The translations under genes were made by a program, and so were the position numbers. Of a stretch of 64,000 nucleotides of DNA, positions 1 to 12,772 are shown piece after piece. Each line of letters starts with the position of its first letter. Within the stretch, counting starts at the first letter, position 1. This DNA comes from Pseudomonas sp. B21-048 (GTDB lineage Bacteria; Pseudomonadota; Gammaproteobacteria; Pseudomonadales; Pseudomonadaceae): the NCBI RefSeq assembly GCF_024748615.1, contig NZ_CP087168.1, forward strand, positions 4,278,001 through 4,342,000, in the 5' to 3' direction. The notes under the pieces were generated by a model, which saw nothing but the letters and a program-made list of their open reading frames with translations, was not told the origin of the DNA and did not search any database.

Positions 1-569
1 TTAACCTGGACGGTAACATCTACAACACCCAAGATACCGGTTCCGCCAAAGCAGGCGAGATCAGCAACACCACGTTCTCGCTGGCTGCTGCTTACTCGTT
101 CCTGAAAGCACACACCGTTACCGTGGCCTTCCAGAAAGTTAACGGCGACGTCCCGTTCGACTACATCGGCGTGGGTGACAACAACCGCGGCGGCGACTCG
201 ATCTTCCTCGCCAACTCCATCCAGTACTCTGACTTCAACGGCCCTAACGAGAAGTCTGCCCAGGTTCGTTATGACCTGAAAATGGCTGAGTACGGCGTTC
301 CAGGTCTGAGCTTCATGACCCGTTACGTAAAAGGTTGGGACATCGACGGCAGCAACACTCCAACAGGCAGTGCTTACGCCGGCCTGTACGGTGAAGATGG
401 CAAGCACAACGAAACCAACCTGGAAGCCAAGTACGTTGTTCAGTCTGGCCCGGCAAAAGATCTTTCCTTCCGCGTTCGTCAAGCATGGCACTTCGCTAAT
501 GGCGACCAAGGCGAAGGCGATATCAAAGAGTTCCGTCTGATCGTCGACTACCCGCTGTCGATTTTGTAA
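1..569 (+). CDS. OprD-family outer-membrane porin, C-terminal part
   Basis: The reading frame is open from base 3, so the gene starts before the window. The visible 188 residues show alternating amphipathic strands ending in a beta-strand signature (EFRLIVDYPLSIL), as in the last strands of an 18-stranded OprD-type barrel. Phrases such as FMTRYVKGWDIDG and ETNLEAKYVVQSG are typical of Pseudomonas OprD/OprE/OprQ specific channels for amino acids, peptides or organic acids. The last residue is Leu instead of the usual aromatic. Substrate cannot be assigned because the N-terminal and constriction-loop parts are missing. A strong terminator follows directly. Confidence 0.9.
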   Translation, partial: NLDGNIYNTQDTGSAKAGEISNTTFSLAAAYSFLKAHTVTVAFQKVNGDVPFDYIGVGDNNRGGDSIFLANSIQYSDFNGPNEKSAQVRYDLKMAEYGVPGLSFMTRYVKGWDIDGSNTPTGSAYAGLYGEDGKHNETNLEAKYVVQSGPAKDLSFRVRQAWHFANGDQGEGDIKEFRLIVDYPLSIL

Positions 570-595
570 TTGCCGTTAGCTAGTTCGCGGTAATC

Positions 596-629
596 AAAAA
601 AAGGCCCATCTTCGGATGGGCCTTTTTTA
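596..629 (+). terminator. Rho-independent terminator of the porin gene
   Basis: GGCCCATC-TTCG-GATGGGCC stem with a UUCG tetraloop, flanked by an A-run and a T-run. It lies 27 bases after the porin stop. The A/T symmetry could also stop transcription arriving from the mscS side. Confidence 0.93.
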
Positions 630-714
630 TTGACTACAGCATTGTGTTTAACAAATCGGGCTCTTGCAAAACAAGTCTGACCGAAAGGTCAAATATGAAT
701 CGAAAGACCGATCC

Positions 715-1557
715 TTACACCGTTGCCGATTCCTGAACCACTCGAATAACCCGCTGCGGAAACGGAATATCGATTCCTGCTGCTTTCAAACGATCACGGG
801 CGTGCTCGTTAAACATGAACAGCACATTCCAGTAATCAGCGGTCTTGACCCACACTCGCAGCGAAACAGTGATCGAGCTTTCGCCCAACATGGAAATGAC
901 CGCTTCCGGTGCCGGGTCAGCCAACACCCGCTCATCCCTGGCCAGTTCCAGCAACACTTCACGGGCCTTTTGCAGATCCGCGTGGCAATCCACACCGACA
1001 TCAAACACTACTTTGCGTGTCGTTTGACGGTTGGTGTTAGTGATGATGCCATTCGACAGATTACCGTTAGGCACGATGATGGTTTTGTTATCGCCGGTGC
1101 GCAGTACGGTGTGGAAGATCTGGATGCTGTCGACAGTACCCGCAACGCCTTGGGCTTCGATCCAGTCACCGATACGGAACGGGCGGAACAACAGAATCAG
1201 CACGCCGCCGGCGAAATTCGCCAGGCTACCCTGCAAAGCCAGGCCGATCGCCAAGCCAGCGGCACCGATGGCCGCAACGAACGAAGTGGTTTCCACACCG
1301 ATCATCGACGCCACGCTGACGATCAGCAGAACCTTGAGGATGATATTCGCCAGGCTGCTGATGAAGCCTTGCAGCGCCAGGTCGGCATTACGTAATGCCA
1401 GCAGGCCGCCGAGTTTTTGCGCAACTTTGCTGATCAGCCACCATCCGATGGCCAGGGTAATCACCGCCAACAGCACACGGCTACCGTATTCCATGATCAT
1501 CGGAATCCAGGCTTGGGATGCCTTGACCAGGTTGTCCACTTCAGCATTCAAATCCAT
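715..1557 (-). CDS. Small-conductance mechanosensitive channel, MscS family
   Basis: A 280-residue protein with three hydrophobic segments (about 22-44, 66-88 and 92-114) followed by the MscS beta-domain, the classic short MscS layout and length. The pore-lining third helix is Gly/Ala-rich (AIGAAGLAIGLALQGSLANF) and is followed by FRPFRIGDWIE and the IIVPNGNL segment seen across the family. It would act in the inner membrane as an osmotic safety valve. The ATG is preceded by an A/G-rich stretch (AGGAGAAAGAAG). It stands alone; yajQ lies upstream on the same strand after about 135 bases. Confidence 0.95.
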   Translation of the reverse strand: MDLNAEVDNLVKASQAWIPMIMEYGSRVLLAVITLAIGWWLISKVAQKLGGLLALRNADLALQGFISSLANIILKVLLIVSVASMIGVETTSFVAAIGAAGLAIGLALQGSLANFAGGVLILLFRPFRIGDWIEAQGVAGTVDSIQIFHTVLRTGDNKTIIVPNGNLSNGIITNTNRQTTRKVVFDVGVDCHADLQKAREVLLELARDERVLADPAPEAVISMLGESSITVSLRVWVKTADYWNVLFMFNEHARDRLKAAGIDIPFPQRVIRVVQESATV

Positions 1558-1692
1558 CTTCTTTCTCCTGATTTCCGGCTACCCGGCACGCAAAAATTAG
1601 CGGCAGAAAGACCGAACACCTGAGGCTCGATCATTTCTGCCGTTGCTTGGGCCTCGGACGTCGAAAGCGCCGAGAGGTTCCCGCTTGAAAAG

Positions 1693-3236
<1,544 letters not shown>

Positions 3237-3272
3237 GCAGCGGCTACGCTGGCCACTTGTTCCTTTTCAGCG

Positions 3273-5318
3273 ATGAACCTGATGCCATTGCGCCAGCGCC
3301 TTGAAAACCTTCCAGTCGGCCAGAAACTGCTGGCCGCCCTGCTGGTGCTGTTGACCACCGTTTTGCTGGTCGCCAACCTGACCTTTATCAGCGCCGCCTA
3401 TTACATCTCCCAGGAAAGCATGGCGCCCCAGGCCTTGCAGACTATTGGCCGACTGGTGTCCAACCCAAGCCTGGTCTCTGAAGCCCTGAAGTCACCGCAA
3501 ACCGCCGAACGCCTGCTCAATGAACTCAACAGCTATACACCCCTGCGTGCGGCGGCCCTCTATGACGGCAAGGGTGTGCGTCTGGCGCAGTTGCAGCATG
3601 GCGACAAGCTGAACTTGCCGGAGCATTTCCGTCACCTCGAAGCCTGGCAAGCCCTGGAGTTTCGCAGCAATCAAGTGATCACCCTGCCCCGCCCTGGCAC
3701 CGCGCCGGGGCACTTGCTGCTGGTGGCCAGCAGCGAATTGCCGATGGCGTTCTACACCGGAACCCTGACCGCCAGCCTGGGGATTCTGATCTTCAGCGTG
3801 CTGTTATGGCTGGTGATCGCCCGGCAGATCAAACGCCTGATTACCCGGCCGATCCATCAGCTCGAAGAATTGTCCCGCCAAGTGACCCGGGAAGAGAACT
3901 ACGCCCTGCGCGCCTCTCGCGGCAACCACGACGAAATCGGCAGCCTCGCCGAAGCGTTCAACACCATGCTCTCGCGCATCGAGGCCCGGGAGCAGCAGCT
4001 CAAGCGCGCCCGCGATGATTCCCAGGCCGCTTATGACCAGGCTCAGGGGCTGGCCGAAGAAACCCGTCACACCAACCGCAAGCTGGAACTGGAAGTTCAG
4101 GTGCGCAGCAAGATCGAAAAGAAACTCACCGGTTTCCAGAACTACCTCAACAGCATCATCGACTCCATGCCGTCGGCACTGATCGCCCTCGACGAGCAAC
4201 TCTACGTGACCCAGTGGAATCAGGAAGCCAGCGCCCTGTCCGGCACGCGCCTGGACGAAGCCTTGAACCAGCCGATCTTCCTCGCCTTCGAGCCGCTCAA
4301 ACCGTTCCTGCCGCAGCTCAGGCAAACCGTCGAACAGCATACGGTGGCCAAGATTGAACGCGTCACCTGGCTCAAGGACGATGAACCCAGGCATTACGCC
4401 CTGACGTTCTACCCGCTGATGGGCGGCGCCGGACGTGGCGTGGTGATCCGGATCGACGACATCACTCAGCGTTTGTCCCTGGAAGAAATGATGGTGCAGT
4501 CGGAAAAAATGCTCTCGGTCGGTGGCCTCGCCGCCGGCATGGCCCACGAGATCAATAATCCGTTGGGCGCGATCCTGCACAACGTGCAGAACATTCGTCG
4601 ACGCCTGTCACCCGAACTGCCAAAAAACCTCGAACAGGCCGAGCAACTCGGCATCGAGCTGGAAACGGTCAATCGGTACTTACAAGCACGTGAAGTGCCG
4701 CAATTACTCGATGGCATTCAACAGGCCGGCGCCCGGGCGGCAAAAATCGTGACGCACATGCTCAGCTTCAGCCGCCGCAGTACCCGGCAGATGGCCCCGT
4801 GCGATTTGCCGGCGCTGATCGATCAAGCGGTGGAAATCGCCGGCAACGACTTCGACCTCGCTATCGGTTTCGACTTCAAGGGTCAGGCGATTATTCGGCA
4901 GTTCGATCCGGCACTGGGCCCGGTGCCCGGCACCGCCAACGAACTGGAACAAGTGCTGCTCAATCTGCTGAAAAACGCCGCGCAAGCCATTCACCAGCGC
5001 CCGGACGACCGCGAACCGGGGCGGATCATTCTGCGCACCAAACTGAATCCGCCATGGGCGGAAATTCAGGTCGAGGACAACGGCATCGGCATGAGCGAGA
5101 GCGTGCGCAAACGCACATTCGAGCCGTTCTTCACCACCAAGGAAATCGGTCAGGGCACTGGCCTTGGGCTCTCGGTTTCGTATTTCATCATCACCAACAA
5201 CCACAAAGGCCAGATGGAAGTGCAATCGACGCCGGGCCAAGGTACCTGTTTCACCTTGCGCCTGCCGTTGTCGGGCACGCCGGTGGTCTCTCAAGAACTC
5301 AATCAGCTGTCGAGGTAA
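3273..5318 (+). CDS. Membrane sensor histidine kinase (HAMP-PAS-HisKA-HATPase)
   Basis: 681 residues. Order: TM1 (about 18-45), a periplasmic sensor of about 115 residues, TM2 (about 161-185), HAMP, a coiled coil rich in Arg/Glu/Gln, PAS (about 295-400), then the kinase core. The phospho-acceptor is His425 in GMAHEINNPLG. The ATP domain shows ELEQVLLNLLKNAAQAI (N box), VEDNGIGM (G1), FEPFFTTKEIGQGTGLGL (F/G2) and STPGQGTCFTLRLP. A 50-residue insert separates the H-box from the second helix of HisKA. No receiver domain and no adjacent response regulator are present, so the partner is encoded elsewhere. Its stop overlaps the ribosome site of the adenosyltransferase gene. Confidence 0.93.
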   Translation: MNLMPLRQRLENLPVGQKLLAALLVLLTTVLLVANLTFISAAYYISQESMAPQALQTIGRLVSNPSLVSEALKSPQTAERLLNELNSYTPLRAAALYDGKGVRLAQLQHGDKLNLPEHFRHLEAWQALEFRSNQVITLPRPGTAPGHLLLVASSELPMAFYTGTLTASLGILIFSVLLWLVIARQIKRLITRPIHQLEELSRQVTREENYALRASRGNHDEIGSLAEAFNTMLSRIEAREQQLKRARDDSQAAYDQAQGLAEETRHTNRKLELEVQVRSKIEKKLTGFQNYLNSIIDSMPSALIALDEQLYVTQWNQEASALSGTRLDEALNQPIFLAFEPLKPFLPQLRQTVEQHTVAKIERVTWLKDDEPRHYALTFYPLMGGAGRGVVIRIDDITQRLSLEEMMVQSEKMLSVGGLAAGMAHEINNPLGAILHNVQNIRRRLSPELPKNLEQAEQLGIELETVNRYLQAREVPQLLDGIQQAGARAAKIVTHMLSFSRRSTRQMAPCDLPALIDQAVEIAGNDFDLAIGFDFKGQAIIRQFDPALGPVPGTANELEQVLLNLLKNAAQAIHQRPDDREPGRIILRTKLNPPWAEIQVEDNGIGMSESVRKRTFEPFFTTKEIGQGTGLGLSVSYFIITNNHKGQMEVQSTPGQGTCFTLRLPLSGTPVVSQELNQLSR

Positions 5319-5320
5319 CC

Positions 5321-5902
5321 ATGGGCTTTCGCTTGTCGAAGATTTACACCCGCACTGGCGACAAAGGCGAAACCGGGCTCGGCGATGGCCGCCGGGTGCC
5401 CAAGGACCATCCGCGAATCGAAGCCATTGGCGAAGTCGATACATTGAACAGCCAGGTGGGTGTGCTGTTGGCCGGGTTGGCGGCGCAAAGTGATACCTAC
5501 CCGGGGTTGAACGAAGTGATCGAGGTGTTGGCGCCCTGCCAACATCGGTTGTTCGACTTGGGCGGTGAACTGGCGATGCCGGTTTATCAGGCACTGAACA
5601 CGGCAGAAGTCGAGCGCCTGGAAGCGGCGATCGATGTGTGGAATGAAGAGTTGGGGCCGCTGGAGAATTTCATTCTGCCCGGCGGTTCGGCGCTGATCGC
5701 CCAGGCCCACGTATGCCGCTGCCTGGCGCGCAGTGCCGAGCGGCGCTGTCAGCAGTTGAATGCAATCGAGCCGCTGGCCGGGGTTGGCCTGGCGTACATC
5801 AATCGGTTGTCGGACTTGTTGTTTGTGGCGGCACGGTTGATTGCCAAGCGTCAGGGGATTGCCGAGGTTTTGTGGCAAGCGGCAGCGAAACCCCAAGTTT
5901 AG
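5321..5902 (+). CDS. PduO-type cob(I)alamin adenosyltransferase
   Basis: 193 residues opening KIYTRTGDKGETGLGDG, the ATP-binding signature of PduO-type corrinoid adenosyltransferases, with EAIGEVDTLNS and the later CRCLARSAERRC and INRLSDLLFVAAR segments of the conserved helical bundle. It transfers the adenosyl group of ATP to cob(I)alamin to make coenzyme B12. The start is chosen by the GAGG site that overlaps the kinase stop (TAA 5316-5318) and an ATG three bases on, which implies coupling to the kinase gene. This could be coincidental, since no functional link to the kinase is obvious. Confidence 0.94.
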   Translation: MGFRLSKIYTRTGDKGETGLGDGRRVPKDHPRIEAIGEVDTLNSQVGVLLAGLAAQSDTYPGLNEVIEVLAPCQHRLFDLGGELAMPVYQALNTAEVERLEAAIDVWNEELGPLENFILPGGSALIAQAHVCRCLARSAERRCQQLNAIEPLAGVGLAYINRLSDLLFVAARLIAKRQGIAEVLWQAAAKPQV

Positions 5903-5917
5903 TCGGCGCGTCTGAAG

Positions 5918-6018
5918 ACGCCATCGCGGGCAAGCCCGCTCCCACAGGGTTCAGCGTCGTACACAAATCTGTGTCCACTACGAACCACTGTGGGAGCGGG
6001 CTTGCCCGCGATGGCGCC
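5918..6018. repeat. REP pair (BIME) with GTACACA spacer
   Basis: Two inverted copies of a Pseudomonas REP (core GCGGGCAAGCCCGCTCCCAC), about 29 bases each, face each other across a 40-base spacer. The spacer contains ACACAAATCTGTGT, itself a near-palindrome also present in the REP pair at 7664-7764. It lies between the convergent adenosyltransferase and Nudix genes. Confidence 0.92.
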
Positions 6019-6036
6019 AGCAGCTACACCGCAGAA

Positions 6037-6981
6037 TCAGGCTTCAGGCCAGAACGCCCGAATCCCCGCCACACCCTGTGCCCCCGCCTCCCAAGCCTTC
6101 TGCCGCTCTGCCGGGCCAACCCCACCGAGCAAGAACACCGGCTTGCTGAAGCCCTCGATCAAGCTCGAAGCCTGCTCCCAACCCAATGGCAACGCATCCG
6201 GATGAGTCTGCGTCGGCTGTACCGGCGACAGGGTCACGAAGTCCACGCCCATCTGCTCGGCCAGCGCCAGTTCCTCAGCATTGTGGCAAGACGCCGCCAA
6301 CCATCGCGACGCCGGCAGCGGTCGCCCGGCCGCCGCGTACTTGCGCAACTGTGCCGACGTGATGTGCCAACCGGCGGACGGGAAGTCCCCCAGCCATTCA
6401 AACGGCCCCTTGATCATCAACTGCGCCTTGCCCGCACACAGCCCCGCCGCGTCCACCGCCAGATCGCGGTATTGCGGGTCGTAGCCGTTGGGCGCGCGCA
6501 ATTGAATCAGCTTGATGCCACCAGCGATGGCTTTCTGGATACCGCGCAGCAAGGCCGGGGTTTCCAGGCCCTCCGGGGTGATCAGGTAGTCGCCAGGCAA
6601 ACGGGCAGCGGCAACGATCGGCTGGTTGGCGGCCGGAAATTCGTAGTCCACCAGTTCACGCGCGGCCACCCAGGCCAAAGGCTGACCTTCGGCGCCATGG
6701 GGTTCGCCGGTAAATGCCGAGACTTCCCAGACATCCAGCAACACCTGCTTGTCCGGGTAATCGTGGCGGACCTTGATCATCGGCCGCGCGGAGTTGACCA
6801 CGATGCCCAACTCTTCGTGAAGCTCGCGAGCCAGGGCCGTTTCGACGGATTCGTCATCCTCGACCTTGCCACCGGGGAACTCCCACAAACCGCCCTGATG
6901 CTGGGTGTCGGCACGGCGGGCAATGAGGATTTTGCCGTTGCTATCGCGGATAACCGCGGCTGCTACATGGACTCGTTTCAC
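6037..6981 (-). CDS. Nudix hydrolase (MutT-like) fused to a ThiE-like domain
   Basis: 314 residues. The N-terminal 130 form an 8-oxo-dGTPase-type Nudix fold with a complete Nudix box (GGKVEDDESVETALARELHEELG). The C-terminal 180 resemble thiamine-phosphate synthase (LITPEGLETPALLRGI, IKLIQLRAP, LLGGVGP), but the thiamine synthase NDR and GPxFxTxTK residues are replaced by MIKG and LSPVQPTQTHP, so the second domain probably no longer makes thiamine phosphate. The GTG start at 6981 overlaps the GST stop (GTGA) and has a GGAGG site about 9 bases upstream, so it is translated from the gst transcript. The fusion is common in pseudomonads and presumably cleans the nucleotide pool. Confidence 0.88.
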   Translation of the reverse strand: MKRVHVAAAVIRDSNGKILIARRADTQHQGGLWEFPGGKVEDDESVETALARELHEELGIVVNSARPMIKVRHDYPDKQVLLDVWEVSAFTGEPHGAEGQPLAWVAARELVDYEFPAANQPIVAAARLPGDYLITPEGLETPALLRGIQKAIAGGIKLIQLRAPNGYDPQYRDLAVDAAGLCAGKAQLMIKGPFEWLGDFPSAGWHITSAQLRKYAAAGRPLPASRWLAASCHNAEELALAEQMGVDFVTLSPVQPTQTHPDALPLGWEQASSLIEGFSKPVFLLGGVGPAERQKAWEAGAQGVAGIRAFWPEA

Positions 6982-7610
6982 CGCTCTATTTCCTCCAGAC
7001 CCGCCTTCCGCCAAGCCTTGAAGGCTGGCCATTGGTAGATGGTTTCGACATAGGCCGCGTCGGCCTCGGGCAGCTTTACCTGATAGGTGCGCAGGCGTAC
7101 GGCGATCGGTGCAAAAAACGCATCGGCCAGGGTCGCACCGCCAAACAGGAACGGGCCGGTTTCAGTCGCGACGGCACGACATTCAGCCCACAGCGCCAGC
7201 ATGCGCTCGATTTCAGCCTGAACCTCAGGCGGGGTCGGCGACAGTGGCGCATCGCGGCTCAGGTCGAACGGCAAATTGCTGCGCATGGCGAAAAAACCGC
7301 TGTGCATCTGCGCGCACGCCGAACGCGCCTGGGCACGGGCGGCGGTGTCTTTGGGCCAGAGGCCGGCATCGGGGAATTGCTCGGCCAGGTATTCGGCAAT
7401 CGCCAGGGAGTCGGCGACGGTGCCGTGTTCGGTTTTCAGCAGCGGGACTTTCCCGGTCGGCGAATGCTTGAGCACGCGCTCGCGAGTGTTCGGTTGGTTC
7501 AGCTTGATCAGTTCTTCGGTATAGGACGCGCCGGTCAGGTCGAGGGCCAGGGCGGCGCGCAGGGACCAGGAGGAATACAGTTTGTCGCCGATGATCAGGT
7601 GGAGGCTCAT
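6978..7610 (-). CDS. Glutathione S-transferase family protein
   Basis: 210 residues. A thioredoxin-like N-terminal domain (LHLIIGDKLYSSWSLRAALAL, then SPTGKVPLLKTEHGTVADSLAIAEYLAEQFP, which carries the cis-Pro and glutathione-binding E/DS positions) is followed by an all-helical C-terminal domain (GATLADAFFAPIAVRLRTY). The SSWSLR start resembles zeta/yghU-type GSTs that use Ser for catalysis. It is a cytosolic detoxifying or redox enzyme with unknown substrate. It is the first gene of a two-gene unit with the Nudix-ThiE fusion; the stop and next start share GTGA. Confidence 0.9.
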   Translation of the reverse strand: MSLHLIIGDKLYSSWSLRAALALDLTGASYTEELIKLNQPNTRERVLKHSPTGKVPLLKTEHGTVADSLAIAEYLAEQFPDAGLWPKDTAARAQARSACAQMHSGFFAMRSNLPFDLSRDAPLSPTPPEVQAEIERMLALWAECRAVATETGPFLFGGATLADAFFAPIAVRLRTYQVKLPEADAAYVETIYQWPAFKAWRKAGLEEIER

Positions 7611-7663
7611 GTTCGGGACCTTTTGATGAGAAAACAGGCCAGTCTAGCTAGCGACTGACAGGC

Positions 7664-7764
7664 CGCCATCGCGAGCAGGCTCGCTCCCACATGTTTTTCT
7701 GCCGTACACAAAATCTGTGTTCACTGGAGATCTACGGGGGGAGCGAGCCTGCTCGCGATAGGGT
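7664..7764. repeat. REP pair (BIME), GCGAGCAGGCTCGC type
   Basis: Inverted REP copies (CATCGCGAGCAGGCTCGCTC and its complement) face each other across a spacer containing CGTACACAAAATCTGTGTTC. The spacer is nearly the same as in the pair at 5918-6018 although the REP arms differ. It fills the gap between gst and argJ, which are both on the minus strand. Confidence 0.9.
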
Positions 7765-7774
7765 CGACTCGGTC

Positions 7775-8992
7775 TTAAGTACGGTACTCAGCGTTGATCT
7801 TCACGTATTCGTGGGACAGGTCGGTGGTCCAGATGGTTTCGCTGCAATCACCGCGACCCAGCTCGATGCGGATGGTGATTTCTTCCTGCTGCATCACCGC
7901 CGCGCCCTGGGCTTCGGTGTAGGTGGCAGAGCGGGCGCCACGGCTGGCGATGCACACGTCGCCGAGGAATACGTCGATCTTGCTCACGTCCAGGTTCGGT
8001 ACGCCGGCACGGCCCACGGCGGCCAGAATGCGGCCCCAGTTCGGGTCGGAGGCGAACAGCGCGGTCTTGATCAGCGGCGAGTGGGCCACGGTGTAACCGA
8101 CGTCCAGGCACTCCTGGTGATTGCCGCCGCCGTTGACTTCCACGGTGACGAACTTGGTCGCGCCTTCGCCGTCGCGCACGATGGCCTGGGCCACGTCCAT
8201 GCAGACTTCGAATACCGCTTGTTTCAGCAAAGCGAACAGCGGGCCGCTCGCTTCGGTGATTTCCGGCAGTGCTGCCTGACCGGTGGCGATCAGCATGCAG
8301 CAGTCGTTGGTCGAGGTGTCGCCGTCGATGGTGATGCGGTTGAACGACTTGTTGGCGCCGTCCAGCAGCAGGTCTTGTAGCACGTCGCGGGAGACTTTGG
8401 CGTCGGTGGCAATGTAGCCGAGCATGGTCGCCATGTTCGGGCGAATCATGCCCGCGCCTTTGCTGATGCCGGTGACGGTGATGGTCACGCCATCATGCTG
8501 GAACTGGCGGCTGGCACCCTTTGGCAGGGTGTCAGTGGTCATGATGCCGGTAGCGGCGGCTTCCCAGTTATTCACCGACAGATCGTCGAGGGCGGCTTGC
8601 AGCGCGCCTTCGATTTTTTCGACCGGCAGCGGCTCGCCGATCACACCGGTGGAGTACGGCAGCACCAGGCTTGCATCGACACCGGTCAGCTCAGCCAGTT
8701 TGGCGCACGTGCGCTCGGCGGCTGCCAGGCCCGGCTCGCCGGTGCCAGCGTTGGCATTGCCGGTGTTGGTCAGCAGGTAACGCACCGGGCCTTGCACGCG
8801 TTGTTTGGCCAGGATAACGGGAGCGGCGCAAAAGGCGTTCAGGGTGAACACGCCCGCCACTGTGGAACCTTCGGCACAGCGCATGACCACGACATCCTTG
8901 CGCCCCGGGCGCTTGATGCCGGCCGAGGCGATACCGAGTTCAAAACCGGCAACCGGGTGCAACGTTGGCAAAGGACCAAGACCAACAGCCAT
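7775..8992 (-). CDS. argJ: Bifunctional ornithine acetyltransferase / N-acetylglutamate synthase
   Basis: 405 residues, full ArgJ length. The self-cleavage site is visible in [16 protein letters not shown]: the precursor is cut before the Thr to give alpha and beta chains, with that Thr as nucleophile. It recycles the acetyl group from N-acetylornithine to glutamate in the cyclic arginine pathway. Neighbouring features [14 protein letters not shown] and [14 protein letters not shown] are family hallmarks. It lies directly downstream of secA on the same strand, as in other pseudomonads, with a terminator hairpin for secA in the 135-base gap. Confidence 0.97.
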   Translation of the reverse strand: MAVGLGPLPTLHPVAGFELGIASAGIKRPGRKDVVVMRCAEGSTVAGVFTLNAFCAAPVILAKQRVQGPVRYLLTNTGNANAGTGEPGLAAAERTCAKLAELTGVDASLVLPYSTGVIGEPLPVEKIEGALQAALDDLSVNNWEAAATGIMTTDTLPKGASRQFQHDGVTITVTGISKGAGMIRPNMATMLGYIATDAKVSRDVLQDLLLDGANKSFNRITIDGDTSTNDCCMLIATGQAALPEITEASGPLFALLKQAVFEVCMDVAQAIVRDGEGATKFVTVEVNGGGNHQECLDVGYTVAHSPLIKTALFASDPNWGRILAAVGRAGVPNLDVSKIDVFLGDVCIASRGARSATYTEAQGAAVMQQEEITIRIELGRGDCSETIWTTDLSHEYVKINAEYRT

Positions 8993-9068
8993 GAATGCGC
9001 TCCTTAAAAAGTAGTGTCTGCACCGTCATTACCCCGTTCTTTTAACGTGGCGCGGTGGTTTAAATGGC

Positions 9069-9101
9069 AAAACGCCGCGACGGCATAAGCCGGTCGCGGC
9101 G
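9069..9101 (-). terminator. Terminator after secA
   Basis: A 9-bp GC stem (GTCGCGGCG paired with CGCCGCGAC) with a short loop, followed on the minus strand by GTTTTGCC. It lies just beyond the secA stop. The U-run is short, so termination may be partial and allow argJ read-through. Confidence 0.7.
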
Positions 9102-9127
9102 CGGGTATTTCAGCGTATGAAACGGGT

Positions 9128-11863
<2,736 letters not shown>

Positions 11864-12169
11864 ATCGGCAGGATCTTCCACACTAAAGGGATGGAGGGCG
11901 GCCCCGAGAGTCGCCCGTGCAGCCCTATGGCCGCATGCGAACGAGCATTCTACCCGGAAACGATGGTGAGGAAAGTGGCGTTATTCCACGATGCATGCAC
12001 TGCGTTGTAACGGGGCTCACTTAAAATAAGGGCATTTTGCTGAACTTCAACCCATCGAGGGCACAAGTTACTTGTTGATTTAATGGGTAAAACGCTCGCA
12101 AAGCAATGGGTCGGGGGCAGCGGGTGCTTTCTGTTACCATGGCCGCTCTGTTACTTCAGGTGTCTGATC

Positions 12170-12625
12170 ATGGCATTTCGCCCTCTCACGGCCAGAGCAC
12201 CCGCCGTTCTGCTTCGCGAAGCCAAACCGCTGAAAGCCATTTTTGGCCACGCTCAACGCCTGGGTCATTTACAACGTCTGGTGGAAAGTCAGTTGCAGCC
12301 GGCTGCCCGCGAACACTGCCATGTAGCGTCGTGGCGCGAAGGCAGTTTATTGCTGATCGTCACCGACGGCCACTGGGCCACCCGCCTGCGTTATCAGCAA
12401 AAGCGTCTGCAACGGCAGTTACAGCTATTCGACGAGTTCGCCAGCCTGACGCGGATCCTGTTCAAGGTTCAGCCGCCTACCGTTCAGCAAGGAGCTGCCG
12501 GGCATACGATAAATTTGTCGACTGATGCGGCGGCAACCATTCAGGCGACGGCTGACGGGATTACCGACCCGAACCTGCGGGCAGCCCTCGAACGCCTGGC
12601 GGCGCACGCCAAACCCAAGGTGTGA
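12170..12625 (+). CDS. dciA: DciA family helicase loader (DUF721)
   Basis: 151 residues from ATG 12170. The N-terminal 95 form the DUF721/DciA KH-like domain (LGHLQRLVESQLQPAAREH, CHVASWREGSLLLIVTDGHWATRLRYQQ), which loads the replicative helicase DnaB in bacteria lacking DnaC. The tail is a low-complexity Ala-rich segment typical of Pseudomonas DciA. The location, divergent from secA, matches the established Pseudomonas context. An upstream in-frame ATG (12083) is not supported by a ribosome site. It is followed by a REP pair and the convergent HerA-like gene. Confidence 0.88.
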   Translation: MAFRPLTARAPAVLLREAKPLKAIFGHAQRLGHLQRLVESQLQPAAREHCHVASWREGSLLLIVTDGHWATRLRYQQKRLQRQLQLFDEFASLTRILFKVQPPTVQQGAAGHTINLSTDAAATIQATADGITDPNLRAALERLAAHAKPKV

Positions 12626-12635
12626 CATAGAACCC

Positions 12636-12756
12636 ATGTGGGAGCTGGCCTGTGGCGAGGGAGCTTGCTCCCGCCGGGCTGCGAAGCGGCCCCAAAATGG
12701 GACGGCTTCGCAGTCCAACGGGAGCAAGCTCCCTCGCCACAAGCCAGCCCCCACAT
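12636..12756. repeat. REP pair (GGCGAGGGAGCTTGCTCCC type)
   Basis: Outer arms ATGTGGGAGCTGGC and its near-complement plus inner arms GGCGAGGGAGCTTGCTCCCG and its complement enclose a 60-base centre that repeats the GCGAAGC motif. It occupies the whole gap between convergent dciA and the HerA-like gene and may act as a bidirectional terminator. Confidence 0.9.
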
Positions 12757-12772
12757 TTTGATTGCCCACTGG

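Noticed and set aside
5918..7764. Repeated hairpins that could be taken as a CRISPR array.
   Set aside because: They are inverted REP pairs between genes, not direct repeats with regular spacers, and no cas genes are near.
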